DNA of 64,000 nucleotides, from the NCBI RefSeq assembly GCF_040802235.1, contig NC_133166.1, forward strand, positions 115,148,991-115,212,990, in the 5' to 3' direction. The notes below the pieces were generated by a model. That model searched no databases. It saw only the letters and a list, made by a program, of their open reading frames with translations, and was not told the DNA's origin. Source of the stretch: Manis javanica (Eukaryota > Chordata > Mammalia > Pholidota > Manidae). Each line of letters opens with the position of its first letter. Position 1 is the stretch's first letter. The position numbers and the translations under genes are program-made. Of the stretch, positions 43,167 through 53,425 are shown piece by piece.

Positions 43167-45749
43167 ATGGAGCCCTATAACCCGGAGCCTGAACTCCAGC
43201 GGTTTTACCACCGCTTGCTGCGTCCGCTGTCGCTCTTCCCTCGCAAGGAGACGCGTCCAGAGCCTCAGAAGCGCCTCCCGCAGGAGGTCCCGGCGCTGCT
43301 GCCTCTGCCAGTGTCGCGGCTGACGGTGGCGTCGCTGTGCCGCCAGGTGGCCAGGCGGCTGGCCAGCAGCGGACTGGAGGTGCGGGTGCCTGCCGAGGGC
43401 CGACTCCGTTTCACCGAGGTCATCCTGGACGAGTTGAAGTGCAGCTGGCAGGAGCCTCCCAGCGAACCTAGCCTGAGCCACTTGAACAACCAGAGGCTGC
43501 GGAAGCGGCTCCAGCTTCACGTGCTGCTCAGCAGCGAGCAGCTCTTCTTGCGCTACCTGCACCTGCTGAAGACCATGTCGACCCCCGCAGGTGTCTTCAC
43601 CGAATCAGCCACGCTCACCCGCTTGGCCGCCGGCCTCGCCAGGGACTGCACAGCCCTCCTCACCAGTCCCGAGGTCTACCGCTGCCTGCTCGCCGACTTC
43701 CTCGTCCTGCTGAAGGTAGAGCAGGGCAAAGGCGGCATGCGCAAGCTATGCCCGGCAGGCCCCACGGGGCCTTTCAGGATCGGCCCTCTCCCGCGGTCTC
43801 ACACCACCGACTTCGCGCAAGTGCCATGCTCCAGCCTTAACCTCAACTACCTCATTCAGCTAAGCCGCCCGCGAGAGTTTCTCAATGAGCCTGAACTGGA
43901 TCCAGTGAAGGAACTGAAGTCCATCCCCCAGCTGAAGAGGAAAAAGCCTCTCCTCTGGCTGTCCTCCATGCAACAGAAGAGAACAAGTGACTTGAATTCC
44001 TCACATACTGTGCCGCTGCCCAGACACTCTGTGCCTCCCACCAGCCGGGCTCCCCCCACCTCCCATTTGCCCCTCGACTCCTGGCTCCAGAGGGGCCAGT
44101 CCATGCCCAATCTGCGGGAGGGCTGGAAATTGGCAGATGAGTTAGGCCTTCCTCAGCTCCCTCGTCACCCCTTAACCCCGCTGATCCTGGTTACAGAGAG
44201 CAAACCAGAGCTGGCAGGGGACATGGTGACTGAGGACCTGAAGCAGTTGGTGAAGAACACAAAATTGGAGTGGACTCACCTCTCACCGCCGGACTCAGGC
44301 CTGCCCCCACTCCTTGGGGTCCTGACCCACTGCCCGACTGAAGCACATCGCATGGAAGAGCTGCAAAGAATGTTGAAGGGCCTCGAGGAGGAAGAAGCCT
44401 CTGTGCAGAGGGGCCTCCAATCTCCCAAATGCCCTTCACTTCAACCACAGCCAGTTACTGTTACTTTGAAGCTAAGAAATCAGTTTGTGGTCCAGGCAGC
44501 GGCAGTACAGGTCTCAGAGAGAAACTTCTTGGACTCCTTCCACGTTGAGGGGGCCGGAGTCCTATACAACCACTTGGCTGGTGAACTAGAGCCCAAACTT
44601 ATTGAGGAAATGGATATCGATCACTTTGCCAGCAATAGCATCAGGGAGGTCTATAAGGAGTTGGTGAGCCATCTCTCTGCTGACCACTTCTCTTTTGACC
44701 AAGGACCCTTGGTTGAGCCTGCAGCTGATAAGGACTGGTCGGTCTTCCTGTCATCAACCTTTCTACGTCAAGAAAAACAGTATTGTATCATCAACCCCAG
44801 TCTAGCTGGACTTTATTCTCAGAGAGAAAACACTTTACAGTACAACCCTGATAGAATGTCCTCTGTCACATCACTCCAAGCAAGCAAAGGCTGGGAGAGG
44901 TGGGCAAACAAGGCCTCATGGAACACATGGAAAACCACCCTGTCTGTGGATGACTACTTCAAGTACCTCACCAACCAGGAGACAGATTTCCTCCATGTCA
45001 TCTACCAAATGTATGAAGAGGAGGCGCCTCTGGAGATCATAGCCCCTGTGAAAGAGTCCCTGAAGATTCAACACCCACCTCCCTTGCTAGAAGACGAAGA
45101 GCCAGACTTTGTGCCGGGAGAGTGGGATTGGAACACAGTGCTGGGGCACCTGCCAGGAACTAAGAGAATCAGCCTCCTGGGAGAACCCCACAAAATGCTG
45201 ATCCTGCAGAAGCGTCTGGAGCAGCTGTGGTCCATGCTTGAAGTGCCGGAAAAGGACCGGCTGGACATGGCCATCAAGTACAGCTCCAACGCCCGTTTGA
45301 GGCAGCTGCCTGCCTTGGTGAGTGCCTGGGAGCAGGCCCTGAAGCCCATTCAGCTGCGGGAGACATTGCTGGGGAGGCTGGAATCATTTGAGCGACAAGC
45401 CTGCGACCCCAACCGCTTCTTCCAAAAGACTGACATGGGCTTGAGTCGCTTCCTGGAGGAGAATAAGATCCGCAACCATCTACACAGGAAGATTAGTCTA
45501 GTAGAGGCTTCTCTAGCTTCTCTCCTGGAGGAGATAGAGTTGATCTTTGGCGAGCCAGTAACCTTCAAGGGGCGGCGCTACCTGGACAAAATGAAGTTCG
45601 ACAAAGTGGAGATGCTATACTGGCTGCAGCAGTGGCGGCGATTCCACCACCTGACCCGGGTCCAGAAGGCCTCCCAGCAGTCAGCCCTGTGCAGAAGGTT
45701 CAGCAGCCAGCCTTTCATAGCCCCTGGGAATACTCCCATTACTCTCTGA
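43167..45749 (+). CDS. CCDC87: CCDC87 (coiled-coil domain-containing protein 87), intronless, 860 aa
   Basis: A single uninterrupted frame of 861 codons follows an ACCGAG-ATGG start context. The text matches CCDC87 as I know it (human is about 849 aa): an N-terminal FYHRLLRPLSLFP motif, a Leu-rich helical stretch near residues 105-140 (RLQLHVLLSSEQLFLRYLHL), a charged helical segment near 394-418 (MEELQRMLKGLEEEE), VDDYFKYLTNQETDFLHVIYQM near 590-615, EPDFVPGEWDWNTVL near 645-660, and a C-terminal coiled coil near 763-795. No signal peptide or membrane segment is seen. The family is expressed in testis and mouse work links it to sperm acrosome function; its biochemical activity is unknown. 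Opposite-strand frames inside it are shadows. The intact long frame with no stop argues that it is a live gene rather than a retrocopy. Confidence 0.95.
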   Translation: MEPYNPEPELQRFYHRLLRPLSLFPRKETRPEPQKRLPQEVPALLPLPVSRLTVASLCRQVARRLASSGLEVRVPAEGRLRFTEVILDELKCSWQEPPSEPSLSHLNNQRLRKRLQLHVLLSSEQLFLRYLHLLKTMSTPAGVFTESATLTRLAAGLARDCTALLTSPEVYRCLLADFLVLLKVEQGKGGMRKLCPAGPTGPFRIGPLPRSHTTDFAQVPCSSLNLNYLIQLSRPREFLNEPELDPVKELKSIPQLKRKKPLLWLSSMQQKRTSDLNSSHTVPLPRHSVPPTSRAPPTSHLPLDSWLQRGQSMPNLREGWKLADELGLPQLPRHPLTPLILVTESKPELAGDMVTEDLKQLVKNTKLEWTHLSPPDSGLPPLLGVLTHCPTEAHRMEELQRMLKGLEEEEASVQRGLQSPKCPSLQPQPVTVTLKLRNQFVVQAAAVQVSERNFLDSFHVEGAGVLYNHLAGELEPKLIEEMDIDHFASNSIREVYKELVSHLSADHFSFDQGPLVEPAADKDWSVFLSSTFLRQEKQYCIINPSLAGLYSQRENTLQYNPDRMSSVTSLQASKGWERWANKASWNTWKTTLSVDDYFKYLTNQETDFLHVIYQMYEEEAPLEIIAPVKESLKIQHPPPLLEDEEPDFVPGEWDWNTVLGHLPGTKRISLLGEPHKMLILQKRLEQLWSMLEVPEKDRLDMAIKYSSNARLRQLPALVSAWEQALKPIQLRETLLGRLESFERQACDPNRFFQKTDMGLSRFLEENKIRNHLHRKISLVEASLASLLEEIELIFGEPVTFKGRRYLDKMKFDKVEMLYWLQQWRRFHHLTRVQKASQQSALCRRFSSQPFIAPGNTPITL

Positions 45750-46079
45750 CCAGTCCAAGTGCCCTGAAACCCCTCCCGCACTTCCAAACACTCAGAAGCT
45801 CATCCAGTCCTCTTGACTGCTTTGGAAGAAGTAGTATCTGGGAGTGTGGGGTTCAGGAACATTAGCTTCCAAGTACCTAGGGACTAAGATTAACACTTTA
45901 TTCTGATCATGAAGAATTTCCAAACCCAGGATTCCCATTTATGTTGAGCCTTGCACAATACAACCCAAATTTCATATGTTGAAAGAACAATCGGTTGGAG
46001 TTCATTGTAATGGGAACTGTCAGACACAGGCACACCATCGTCTTTGCAACACCTCAGCTTAGCATTTCTGCCACACCAC

Positions 46080-46085
46080 ATTAAA
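46080..46085 (+). terminator. CCDC87: Possible CCDC87 poly(A) signal ATTAAA
   Basis: First reasonable hexamer (ATTAAA) on the plus strand, 331 nt after the CCDC87 stop. No downstream GU-rich element is obvious, so this is a tentative call. Confidence 0.4.
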
Positions 46086-46109
46086 CTGGCTTATTGGAGA
46101 CCCAAATCA

Positions 46110-46210
46110 AGAGACCCTGTGGCATAATGGTTAAAAGCTAGGGTTCTGGGGTTAGGAGATGTGGGTTTAAATCTGGCTTTGTAACCTTGGACAAATAACC
46201 TAACTGCTTT
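46110..46210 (+). repeat. MIR SINE 5' part, sense
   Basis: 'GTGGCATAATGGTTAAAAGC', 'GATGTGGGTTTAAATCTGGC' and 'TTGTAACCTTGGACAAATAA' are in MIR 5' order. Confidence 0.7.
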
Positions 46211-46439
46211 GCACCTGAACCATCAAATGTTAGATGAAGGAGTTGGGTCCAGATTGTCACTTCTTCCAGTTCTAGGATACTGTTGGTAGAGCTAAAAATC
46301 TGTATTACATTTTTACCAGTTAATACAAGTACATGGTACAAAGAACATAAAGGTACATACTAAAAAGTAAATCTTCCAATCCCTACCTCCAGTACCTCGG
46401 ACCCCCTCCCTGGGCCTAACAACCATTACCAGTTTCTTG

Positions 46440-46920
46440 GGTATCTTCCCATTCCCTTACTCAGCAAATATTTATTGAGCACCAGTATGTAATAGATGCT
46501 TGGTCTAGTATCACTGAGCATAACAAAGAGTAGAGTTAATGTTCTATTTAGGGGAAACAGACCATAAACCATAAACATAGTACCTAAGTATATTGAATAA
46601 CAGAATGTTAGAGGGTGATAAGTACTGTGGAAAAAAGAAAGTGTCGAGTAGGGTAAGAGGAAATAAAGGGTGCGGGATGTAGTCTTAAGATAATCAGGAT
46701 AGGTCTCACTGGGAAGATAAGATATGCAAGATCAGGAAGCGAGCCTGGTGGACATCTGAGTCAATAATACTGACACCCATTCCAAAACCCTAAGGCAGGT
46801 GGTTGCCTGGGATGTTCAAGAAAAGCAAGGTGGCCATTGCGGGTGGAGTGGAGCGAGAGGAAGAGATGACTTGGGGTCATGACCAGGTGCCAACGGGCGG
46901 GTTAGATAATATAAGGCCTA
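46440..46920 (-). repeat. L2 LINE fragment, antisense
   Basis: 'GCAAATATTTATTGAGCACC', 'GATAAGTACTGTGGAAAAAA', 'GATAGGTCTCACTGGGAAGA' and 'CCAGGTGCCAACGGGCGG' follow the antisense L2 order. Confidence 0.65.
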
Positions 46921-47140
46921 CTAATAAGTAGCTAACATTAAGTTCTTAACCTTGTGCAGAACACTTCCCCTGCATGATTTCTTAGACTCCTCCTAACTAC
47001 CTTGTGAACTATATATTTTAATCACCATTTTTCAGCTGAAAAAAAGAAAGGCTCAGATAGGTAAAGTAACATACTCAGGGTCACAGAGCCAGGATGCAAG
47101 CCCGGGTCTGTCTGGCCCGGAAGCCTACGTGTGTCTTCTT
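46920..47140 (-). repeat. MIR SINE, antisense
   Basis: 'GTGCAGAACACTTCCCCTGC', 'CTTGTGAACTATATATTTTA', 'GCTCAGATAGGTAAAGTAAC' and 'CTCAGGGTCACAGAGCCAGG'. It abuts the L2 copy. Confidence 0.75.
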
Positions 47141-47262
47141 GGTGTACTGATTCTGTGAGATACAGCCTGCCTCAACTGCCTGCCGTGGGTAACGGGGAAA
47201 GCCTCCAATCTCCTCTCACCATTTGCTGACATGTACACTTCCACTTTGTGTTCCCAATAAAA

Positions 47263-48020
47263 CAGCATTTCTCAAACTTTTCTACCCAAGTACCCCTTAG
47301 AATGAGAGGAACACAAACAGCTTGGTTAGGTAGGAGGGATTATGGCAGAGGGTGAGGGTGGGAAGAAGCAGGGCTGGTGAAAGGCCTGAGAAAGTTTTTT
47401 AAAGTCTTTTGTTTTTTAAATTTATGCAAAATTTTCCTTCTATGCCATAGTATGTCCACTTCTGTTTTTATATAAAAATAATGCTTGAAATTACTTATCT
47501 TTGAATTCAACTGGCCCTCTAGGCAGCTATGCCATATTTGGCATTTATATTTTGGCTTCATGTCTCTCCTGGCAGACTGCTACATTCTCCAGAAGTCACA
47601 CATAACCGCCCAAGTGAGAAACGCTGCAGCTGGGGTTGGTAAGCTTTTTCTATAAAGGACCAGGTAGTAGATATTTTAGACTTTGTGAGCAATGTGGTCT
47701 CTTACACAAGGCTCAACTTTGCTTTTATTGTGTGGAGGCAATTTTAGACAATATGTAAGTAAATGGGCAGGGCTGTGTTCCAGTGAGACTTTATTTGCAA
47801 AATCAGGTAGCTGGCTGGATTTAGCCCCCAGCCTGTGTAGTTTGCTAATCACTGCTAGAGCATCAACCCCTTTAAAAAGCAAACACACTTAGGAGGAGTA
47901 ATATAGGGAGCTTAGTGCAGCATTTCCCAAAGTATGTTGCACAGTAAACTAATTCTGGGTGATAGTCCTGGAGAAAGGGTTCCACAGTCTAATAACTTTG
48001 GGGAACATTGCATCCTGCAT
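47263..48020. repeat. Cluster of three hAT-type miniature DNA transposons
   Basis: Element 1, 47263-47626, has terminal inverted repeats CAGCATTTCTCA and, reversed, CAGCGTTTCTCA. Element 2, about 47634-47860, reads 'GTAAGCTTTTTCTATAAAGG', 'ACCAGGTAGTAGATATTTTA' and 'TAGTTTGCTAATCACTG'. Element 3, about 47918-48015, has ends CAGCATTTCCCAAAGT and, reversed, CAATGTTCCCCAAAGT. All lack coding sequence; family names are not assigned. Confidence 0.6.
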
Positions 48021-48239
48021 TCTTGTATTCCCTCAGAGATTTGCAGTACATGTTAGCATATTGAAAGCTCTGATGGGTCTTGCAAAAAAAGGACCTTCAC
48101 ATTTCAGTGGGGGAAACAGCAGTTACACAAGTAAAACCATTGGTGTGTGTCTTGCCAATGGGTTTCAGTCCTGGGCAAGTTCACTATGGATTCAATGTAA
48201 CCAAAGAAATTGACAGCAAAACGTTCTTGGGGTGAAACG

Positions 48240-48746
48240 TTTATACCCAACTTTATTTCCAGGTGGCAGGTCAGTCACTAGAATCCCATTCACTCAGAGC
48301 GAGCCGGTCTCTGCCTCTGGGCCTCTCTGCCCACACAGCCATCCTCTGGGCCTCTGTCCTCAGTGCTGCCACCACTCCAGCCTCTGCTCTGCTCTCCTGC
48401 AGCCTTGCAGTCATGCCACCATGTCGCGCCCAGAGCACTGGGTGGAGGAGCTCTTTATATTGAGTAAAGGGTTATACCCAACTTTATCTCCAGGTAGCAA
48501 GTCAGTCACTAAAATCCCGTTCACTCAGAACGAGTCTGCAGGCAGCAAGCCGGTCTCTGCCTCTGGGCCCCTCTGTCCACACAGCCATCCTCTGGGCCTC
48601 TCTGCACAGCCGTCCCACACAGCTCTCCTTTGGGCTTCTGTCCTCGGCACTGCCACCACTCCAGCCTCTGCTCTGCTCTCCTGCAGCCTTGCAGCCGTGC
48701 CACCATGTCACGCCAAGAGCACTGGGCAGAGGAGCTCTATATAGAG
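48240..48746 (-). repeat. Imperfect tandem duplication of an LTR-like unit
   Basis: Two direct copies, about 48240-48463 and 48472-48746, share 'TTATACCCAACTTTAT', 'CAGTCACTA', 'GCCGGTCTCTGCCTCTGGGC', 'CTGCCACCACTCCAGCCTCT' and 'GCTCTCCTGCAGCCTTGCAG'. Copy 2 has extra short insertions (a 15-bp GCAGGCAGCAAG-containing piece and a segment holding GCACAGCCGTCCC). Read on the minus strand, each unit starts with a TATA-like word beside GAGCTCC and ends with AATAAAG or GATAAAG, as the promoter-to-poly(A) part of an LTR would. No matching internal retroviral sequence is seen. Confidence 0.65.
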
Positions 48747-48984
48747 TCAACAACCATGTATTGCCCACAGGTGTGCAGTGAGCAAGTCAACCAGGGCCAG
48801 GTGAGAATCCTGGCCACAGGATTTTATCCACAGTGTGAGATGGTGACAAATGGCACAGGGGAAACAAGCAAAAAGGGCAATAGAAAGTTCAAAGAGTGGT
48901 GATTTAAAAATAGGGGGTCGGGGGGGGGAGTATTGGAGCAAAAACTGGAAGGAGTGGGAGGAACCTAGAACATTCTGGTTAGGA

Positions 48985-49130
48985 GCTCGCATATGTGCAA
49001 AAGCCCAGAGATGGGTGTGTGCCTGGAGTGGAGCAAATCTGGTGAAGAATGCTTGGGAATTAGGTCAGAGAAATAATGGTATTTTAACGGGCTTTAGTCA
49101 GAGAAGTGACATTTAGCTGCACCACAGGTG
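48985..49130 (-). repeat. L2 LINE fragment, antisense
   Basis: 'GTGCAAAAGCCCAGAGATGG', 'GGTCAGAGAAATAATGGTAT' and 'GGGCTTTAGTCAGAGAAGTG' suggest antisense L2. Confidence 0.4.
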
Positions 49131-49139
49131 CCTGTTAGG

Positions 49140-49370
49140 ATGCTGCCAGGCTGGGTGTAAGCAGAGCAGGGTGGAGGCTGCCACAGTGGGAGAAAGGTGA
49201 GGCTACAGTAAGACAGCCAAGGGAAACCAGGAGGGCCTCCAACAGACGCCAAGTCTGCAGGCACCTTGATCTTGGACTTCCCAGCCTCCAGAACCATGAG
49301 AAACAAAAGTCTTGTTTAGCCCCCATCCTGTCGTATTTTGTTATGGCGGCCCAAGCTGACTGAGGCATCA
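49140..49370 (+). mobile_element. MaLR-type LTR 3' fragment
   Basis: 'CACCTTGATCTTGGACTTCC', 'CAGCCTCCAGAACCATGAGA' and 'TCGTATTTTGTTATGGCGGC' match the MLT/MST-type LTR 3' end. Confidence 0.65.
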
Positions 49371-49454
49371 TGAAGTTACATCCAGGCCAGGGAGTCTTAA
49401 GTCCCAGCTTTCCCATTCTTTCTCTGTGTGACCTTGGGGAAGGGATTTCTTGTC

Positions 49455-49640
49455 CTTTTCATTCATTAATTTCTTTATTCATTCATCACATATTTGATAA
49501 GCACACCCTATGGGTCTGGCACTGTCCTAGGCACTGAGGATATAACAATGAGCAAAGCCAACAATGTTTCTGCCCCCAGTGAGCTCCTATTCGGGTGGGT
49601 AGAGACCATAAACACAGGAGTGGAAGTAATGTGGGACATG
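49455..49640 (-). repeat. L2 LINE 3' end, antisense
   Basis: 'TTCATTCATCACATATTTGA', 'GTCTGGCACTGTCCTAGGCA', 'ATAACAATGAGCAAAGCC' and 'GTAGAGACCATAAACACAGG'. A fragment of antisense MIR follows at about 49775-49885. Confidence 0.65.
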
Positions 49641-49892
49641 GGGAGGCCTGTGGATCACCCATGACCTGCAGCCTCAGAGACACTCCCTTCCTGACCTGAG
49701 AGGCTCAGCAAACGTAGTAGGGTCTGTCTGAGCCTGACCAAGCCCTGTGATCTGGCTTTGTGTGCCTCAGTTCATTTTGCGCTCATCCAGTCCCTGCAAG
49801 ACATCCTGATGCTCACTCTACAAATGAAGAAATGCTCAGAAAAGCAGAGCGATCTGCTGAAGGTCTTATAGTTAATAAATAATAGGCAAAAA

Positions 49893-52680
49893 TTTTTAAT
49901 TTGTGTTTCCATGAATACCATCAAAAAAGCGAAAGACAACGCATAGAATGGAAGAAAATGTTTGCAAATTATGTATCTGATATGGGACTTGTATTTCCAA
50001 TATATAAAAGACTCTTACAACTCAATAATAAAAAAAACAACCCAATTTTTAAATAGGTGCTGGGAGCCATGCTACTCAAGCTGTGTAGCAAAGCTCAGGC
50101 TGGAGGAAGACCCCCCACAAAGCAGGGGCCTTTGCAGCTGACTCTCCCTATTACCCACCTTGATTTTGTTTTTCTCCACTATACTATTGGCTTTGTTTTT
50201 GCTTGCATTGTTGCCAAGGGTTAACTAACCTTTGCTGAGCAGTGTGGAAAGGATGAGAACATAAGTTTCCCAGGAGCTTTTCAGGACGGCGCTCCTGAAG
50301 AATGGAACACGCAGGGGCCAAATGGTGATCTTGGCATAAAGTACCAAAACCTGCTGTTAGTTAGTCAAACATTGACCACCCCATTTCCACTGAGAATGCC
50401 CCTCTTGTTTACAATGCTAGTGAAACTAGTGATGGAAAGTTTTCTAGAAATAGAGTTATGAGAGAATGTTGAATAGAATAACCCTGTTGACACTTAATTA
50501 ATCATCTCATGTTTTCTTCCCTCTGCTACTTCTATACTTTGCTTTTCTTCTTTCCTAATTACAGTCATTTACTAGAATTTGTGCCTTATATGTGAAATTA
50601 CCAAATACCATAATTTTCCAGGAAGTAAAAATACCTCAAAACAAGTGCTGAGCATGGAAGCCACGGAGCATAAATCTGCAAAGAAGTGAAAAACTAACCT
50701 TTTCAAAGAATATTACTTCTCTCTCACTTACCAGCATTACATCCCCCTGTATGGCCCCGTAAGATAGCTGGTTAGCCAGAGACGGGTAAGATTCCTCAAG
50801 GGAGGAACAACCTAAGACAGGCACAGTCGCAGGGGGCCATCAGGTGAGAAAATGGGGGCCAACAGAGGTGAGGCTCAGAACCTCACTCCCCCCCCCCCAG
50901 TTTTGAGAGAAATCTTCTACACCCGTGGATGTTTTGTTGCCCTTGTTCAGCTTAGATTAAGACCTGGTCTGTAGGCACAAACCTGATCATCTACACCTGC
51001 CTTCTTACTGTTCTAAATCATGCTTTCTATCTGTATCTTGCATTTACCTACTACATTAACATTTTATTAGATTCACATATAAAGTATAAAAGTCAAATGA
51101 ATAATCATACATTATATTTGATGTGATTTTTTATAGTTTAAGATTTGTAGTTAAAACAGAAGCAGTTTCTATGATATGAGTGCCCTTGCATTGTTCACCA
51201 TGTAAGAACTTGTTTAGTCCCTGCAGTAGTGGAGCCATGGAGACCTGTGTAGCATATGTCAGGGAGATTTTGGTATCCACACAGAAGAAATAGAAATGTA
51301 GAAGGGGAAATTTAGTTTGCTGCCTACTGTGCCCTATAAAGGGGTATAAGGTGAAAATATGAGTTTATGATTTTAGATTGACTATAAATTTATTAAAGCC
51401 TCTAAGAATATTTTTGTGGGAAAGAATTCTAGCTAACTGTGGCACTAGGTGACCTGTATTTCACCCTGAGCTGATAGACTCCATAGTCGCTGCTACATAC
51501 TGCACGCTCCTAAAGTCACATGCACTACTTAGAAACGGCATTGCATAGAAACGTAAAACACAATAGAGTACATGTTGATAGGAAAAGTTTCGGTCAAGGA
51601 CCAGAAAAACAATGACCTGTCTAACGCTTGACCAACCATGAATAGATTAGAAAGGAGAAGAAAGAAAAAAGCTTGGCTATACTTACTAACCAACTGCCTA
51701 TACTAATTAATCATCAGAACAATAAAAAATAATCATATCCTTCTGCAAAATGGTATAAATAAAGCTGTCATCGACACTTTGTCGAGAGACCACCTCCATC
51801 TGACTCCGTGTCCTGTCTCTCCATACGCCGACTCCGTCTCATCCTTTTGGGCTTCACTGCCGCCCCCCTCCACCCCCCCACCCCCAGCTAGAGCTGGACT
51901 CCGGCAAATAGGCAAAGGATTTGAGAAAACATTTCTCCAAAGAAGAGATGCCAATGGCCAGTAAACAACTAAGAAGATGCTCAACATCATTATTCATTAG
52001 AGAAGTGCAAATTCACACACATTAGGATGGCTATAATAATGATATGACAATAACAAGTGTTGACAAAGATGTGGAAAAGTTGGAACCCTCATACACTGCT
52101 GGTGGGAATGTAAGGTGGTGCAGTCTTTGGAGGATGATCTGGCAGGTCCTCAAAGAGTTAAAAACAGAGTTACCACATGATCCAGCAATTCCAACTTCTA
52201 GGGATAGACTCAAAAGAAATGAAAACATGTCCACACAAAAATTTGTACATGAATGGTCCTAACAGCATTATTAATAATGTGTATCTCCATGTAATGGAAT
52301 ATTATTCAGCCACAAAAAGGCATGAAGCACTGACACACACTACTACAACATGGATGAATTTTGAAAACATTCTGCTAAATGAAAGAAGCCAGACACAAAA
52401 GGCTACATATGGTGTGATTCCGTTTCTATGAGATAGCCACAATAAGCAAATCCATAGAGAGAAAAGGTAGATTACCAGTTGCCAGGGTGCTGAGTGGAGA
52501 CAGGGGGTTGGGAAGTGACTGCTAATGGGTGCCAGAGTTATTTTGGAGTTAAGAATTGATTGTGGTGATGGTCGCACAACTCTGAGAATATACTAAAAAC
52601 CATTGATTCACTTTAAATGAGTGACTTGGATAGTATGTGAATTCTATCTCAATAATTCTGTTACCTAAGAAAATAAGTGG
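49893..52680 (+). mobile_element. Old L1 (ORF2 3' half and 3' UTR) interrupted by an LTR
   Basis: Pieces 49893-50057 and 51907-52680 join in the usual L1 order: 'AACTCAATAATAAAAAAAAC' and 'CCCAATTTTTAAATAGG', then 'CAAAGGATTTGAGAAAAC' and 'ATTTCTCCAAAGAAGAGATG', then 'TGGAATATTATTCAGCCAC' and 'CTATCTCAATAATTCTG'. Many frame breaks; not functional. Confidence 0.8.
50058..51906 (+). mobile_element. Solo LTR candidate of a class II (betaretrovirus-like) ERV, 1849 bp
   Basis: The element begins TGCTGGGAGCC and ends ACTCCGGCA (TG...CA ends) and is flanked by the perfect 6-bp duplication AATAGG (50052-50057 and 51907-51912) inside an old L1. The 3' part has an overlapping TATAAA/AATAAA word at 51754-51763 and a GC-rich CTCCGT-containing end like R-U5 of this class. 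I see no gag, pol or env frame and no second LTR, so it is called a solo LTR. At 1.85 kb it is long for an LTR; it may contain a further insertion. An endogenous, non-coding relic. Confidence 0.65.
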
Positions 52681-53269
52681 TAGAGACTGTTGGACTCCAG
52701 AGCCTGCATCTGTCTGCTACCATGGAGGGAGGGGAGAAAAAGGCCCCAGAAAGCCCTTTTTGACATTGGTGCCTCTTATCTTCCACTAGGGCCCTGTGCC
52801 CATTGTCTGTCCTGAGAGGCCCCCATGGCCCCACCACAACTAAAATTTTCTGTCTTCCACTCTCCTAATTTGTGTCAGCTCTTAACCCGGAACTCAGCTA
52901 AGAGACTAGAATGCCAGCCTGGGAGGGAAGCAAAGAAGAAAAACCAACCTTATGAGCACCTGCTCTGTGCCAGACAAGTCACTGTGTCCGGAAGGGTGTT
53001 TCCCACACCCTCTCATTTAGTGCACACCACGACCCCTACATCTAAGGGCTCAGAGTCTTTTCACGGAGCCAGCTGCCTTGAAGGCAGTGACCGGAACCTT
53101 CTTTCTAGTTCTGCTCTTTAGGACCTTGGGCAACTCCCTTCTCTTGGTTTACATCTGTCAACTGGGGGAGTGGCTGTGATCATCTCGCAGGTCCACTCCA
53201 GCTCTGACCTGCTTGGTCTCTGCAAACAATTCAAGGAAGGCTACCCACAAAAGTGTGAAGGATCCAAGA

Positions 53270-53425
53270 GAGTGCAACAGCGACAACAATTAACATTGTG
53301 AAGGATCTGCTGCACAGCACTCCCTGCTCTGGGGTGTTTCAGGCAGTAACTCCTTAACTCTTCAGAATCACCGGCCAAGGACCAACAGTGCCCCTGCCTT
53401 ATAGTTGGGGAGATAGGGACCCCGA
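53270..53425 (-). repeat. MIR SINE, antisense, degenerate
   Basis: 'GCAGTAACTCCTTAACTCTT', 'GCCCCTGCCTTATAGTTGGG' and 'GAGATAGGGACCCCGAGTCA' suggest antisense MIR. Confidence 0.4.

Noticed and set aside
42840-43562. 240-codon minus-strand frame over the CCDC87 start and CCS exon 1
   Set aside because: Antisense shadow of GC-rich coding sequence; it does not match any family and contradicts the CCS reading frame.
48240-48746. CRISPR-like direct repeats
   Set aside because: Only two long adjacent copies with no spacer pattern, in a mammalian genome; they look LTR-derived.
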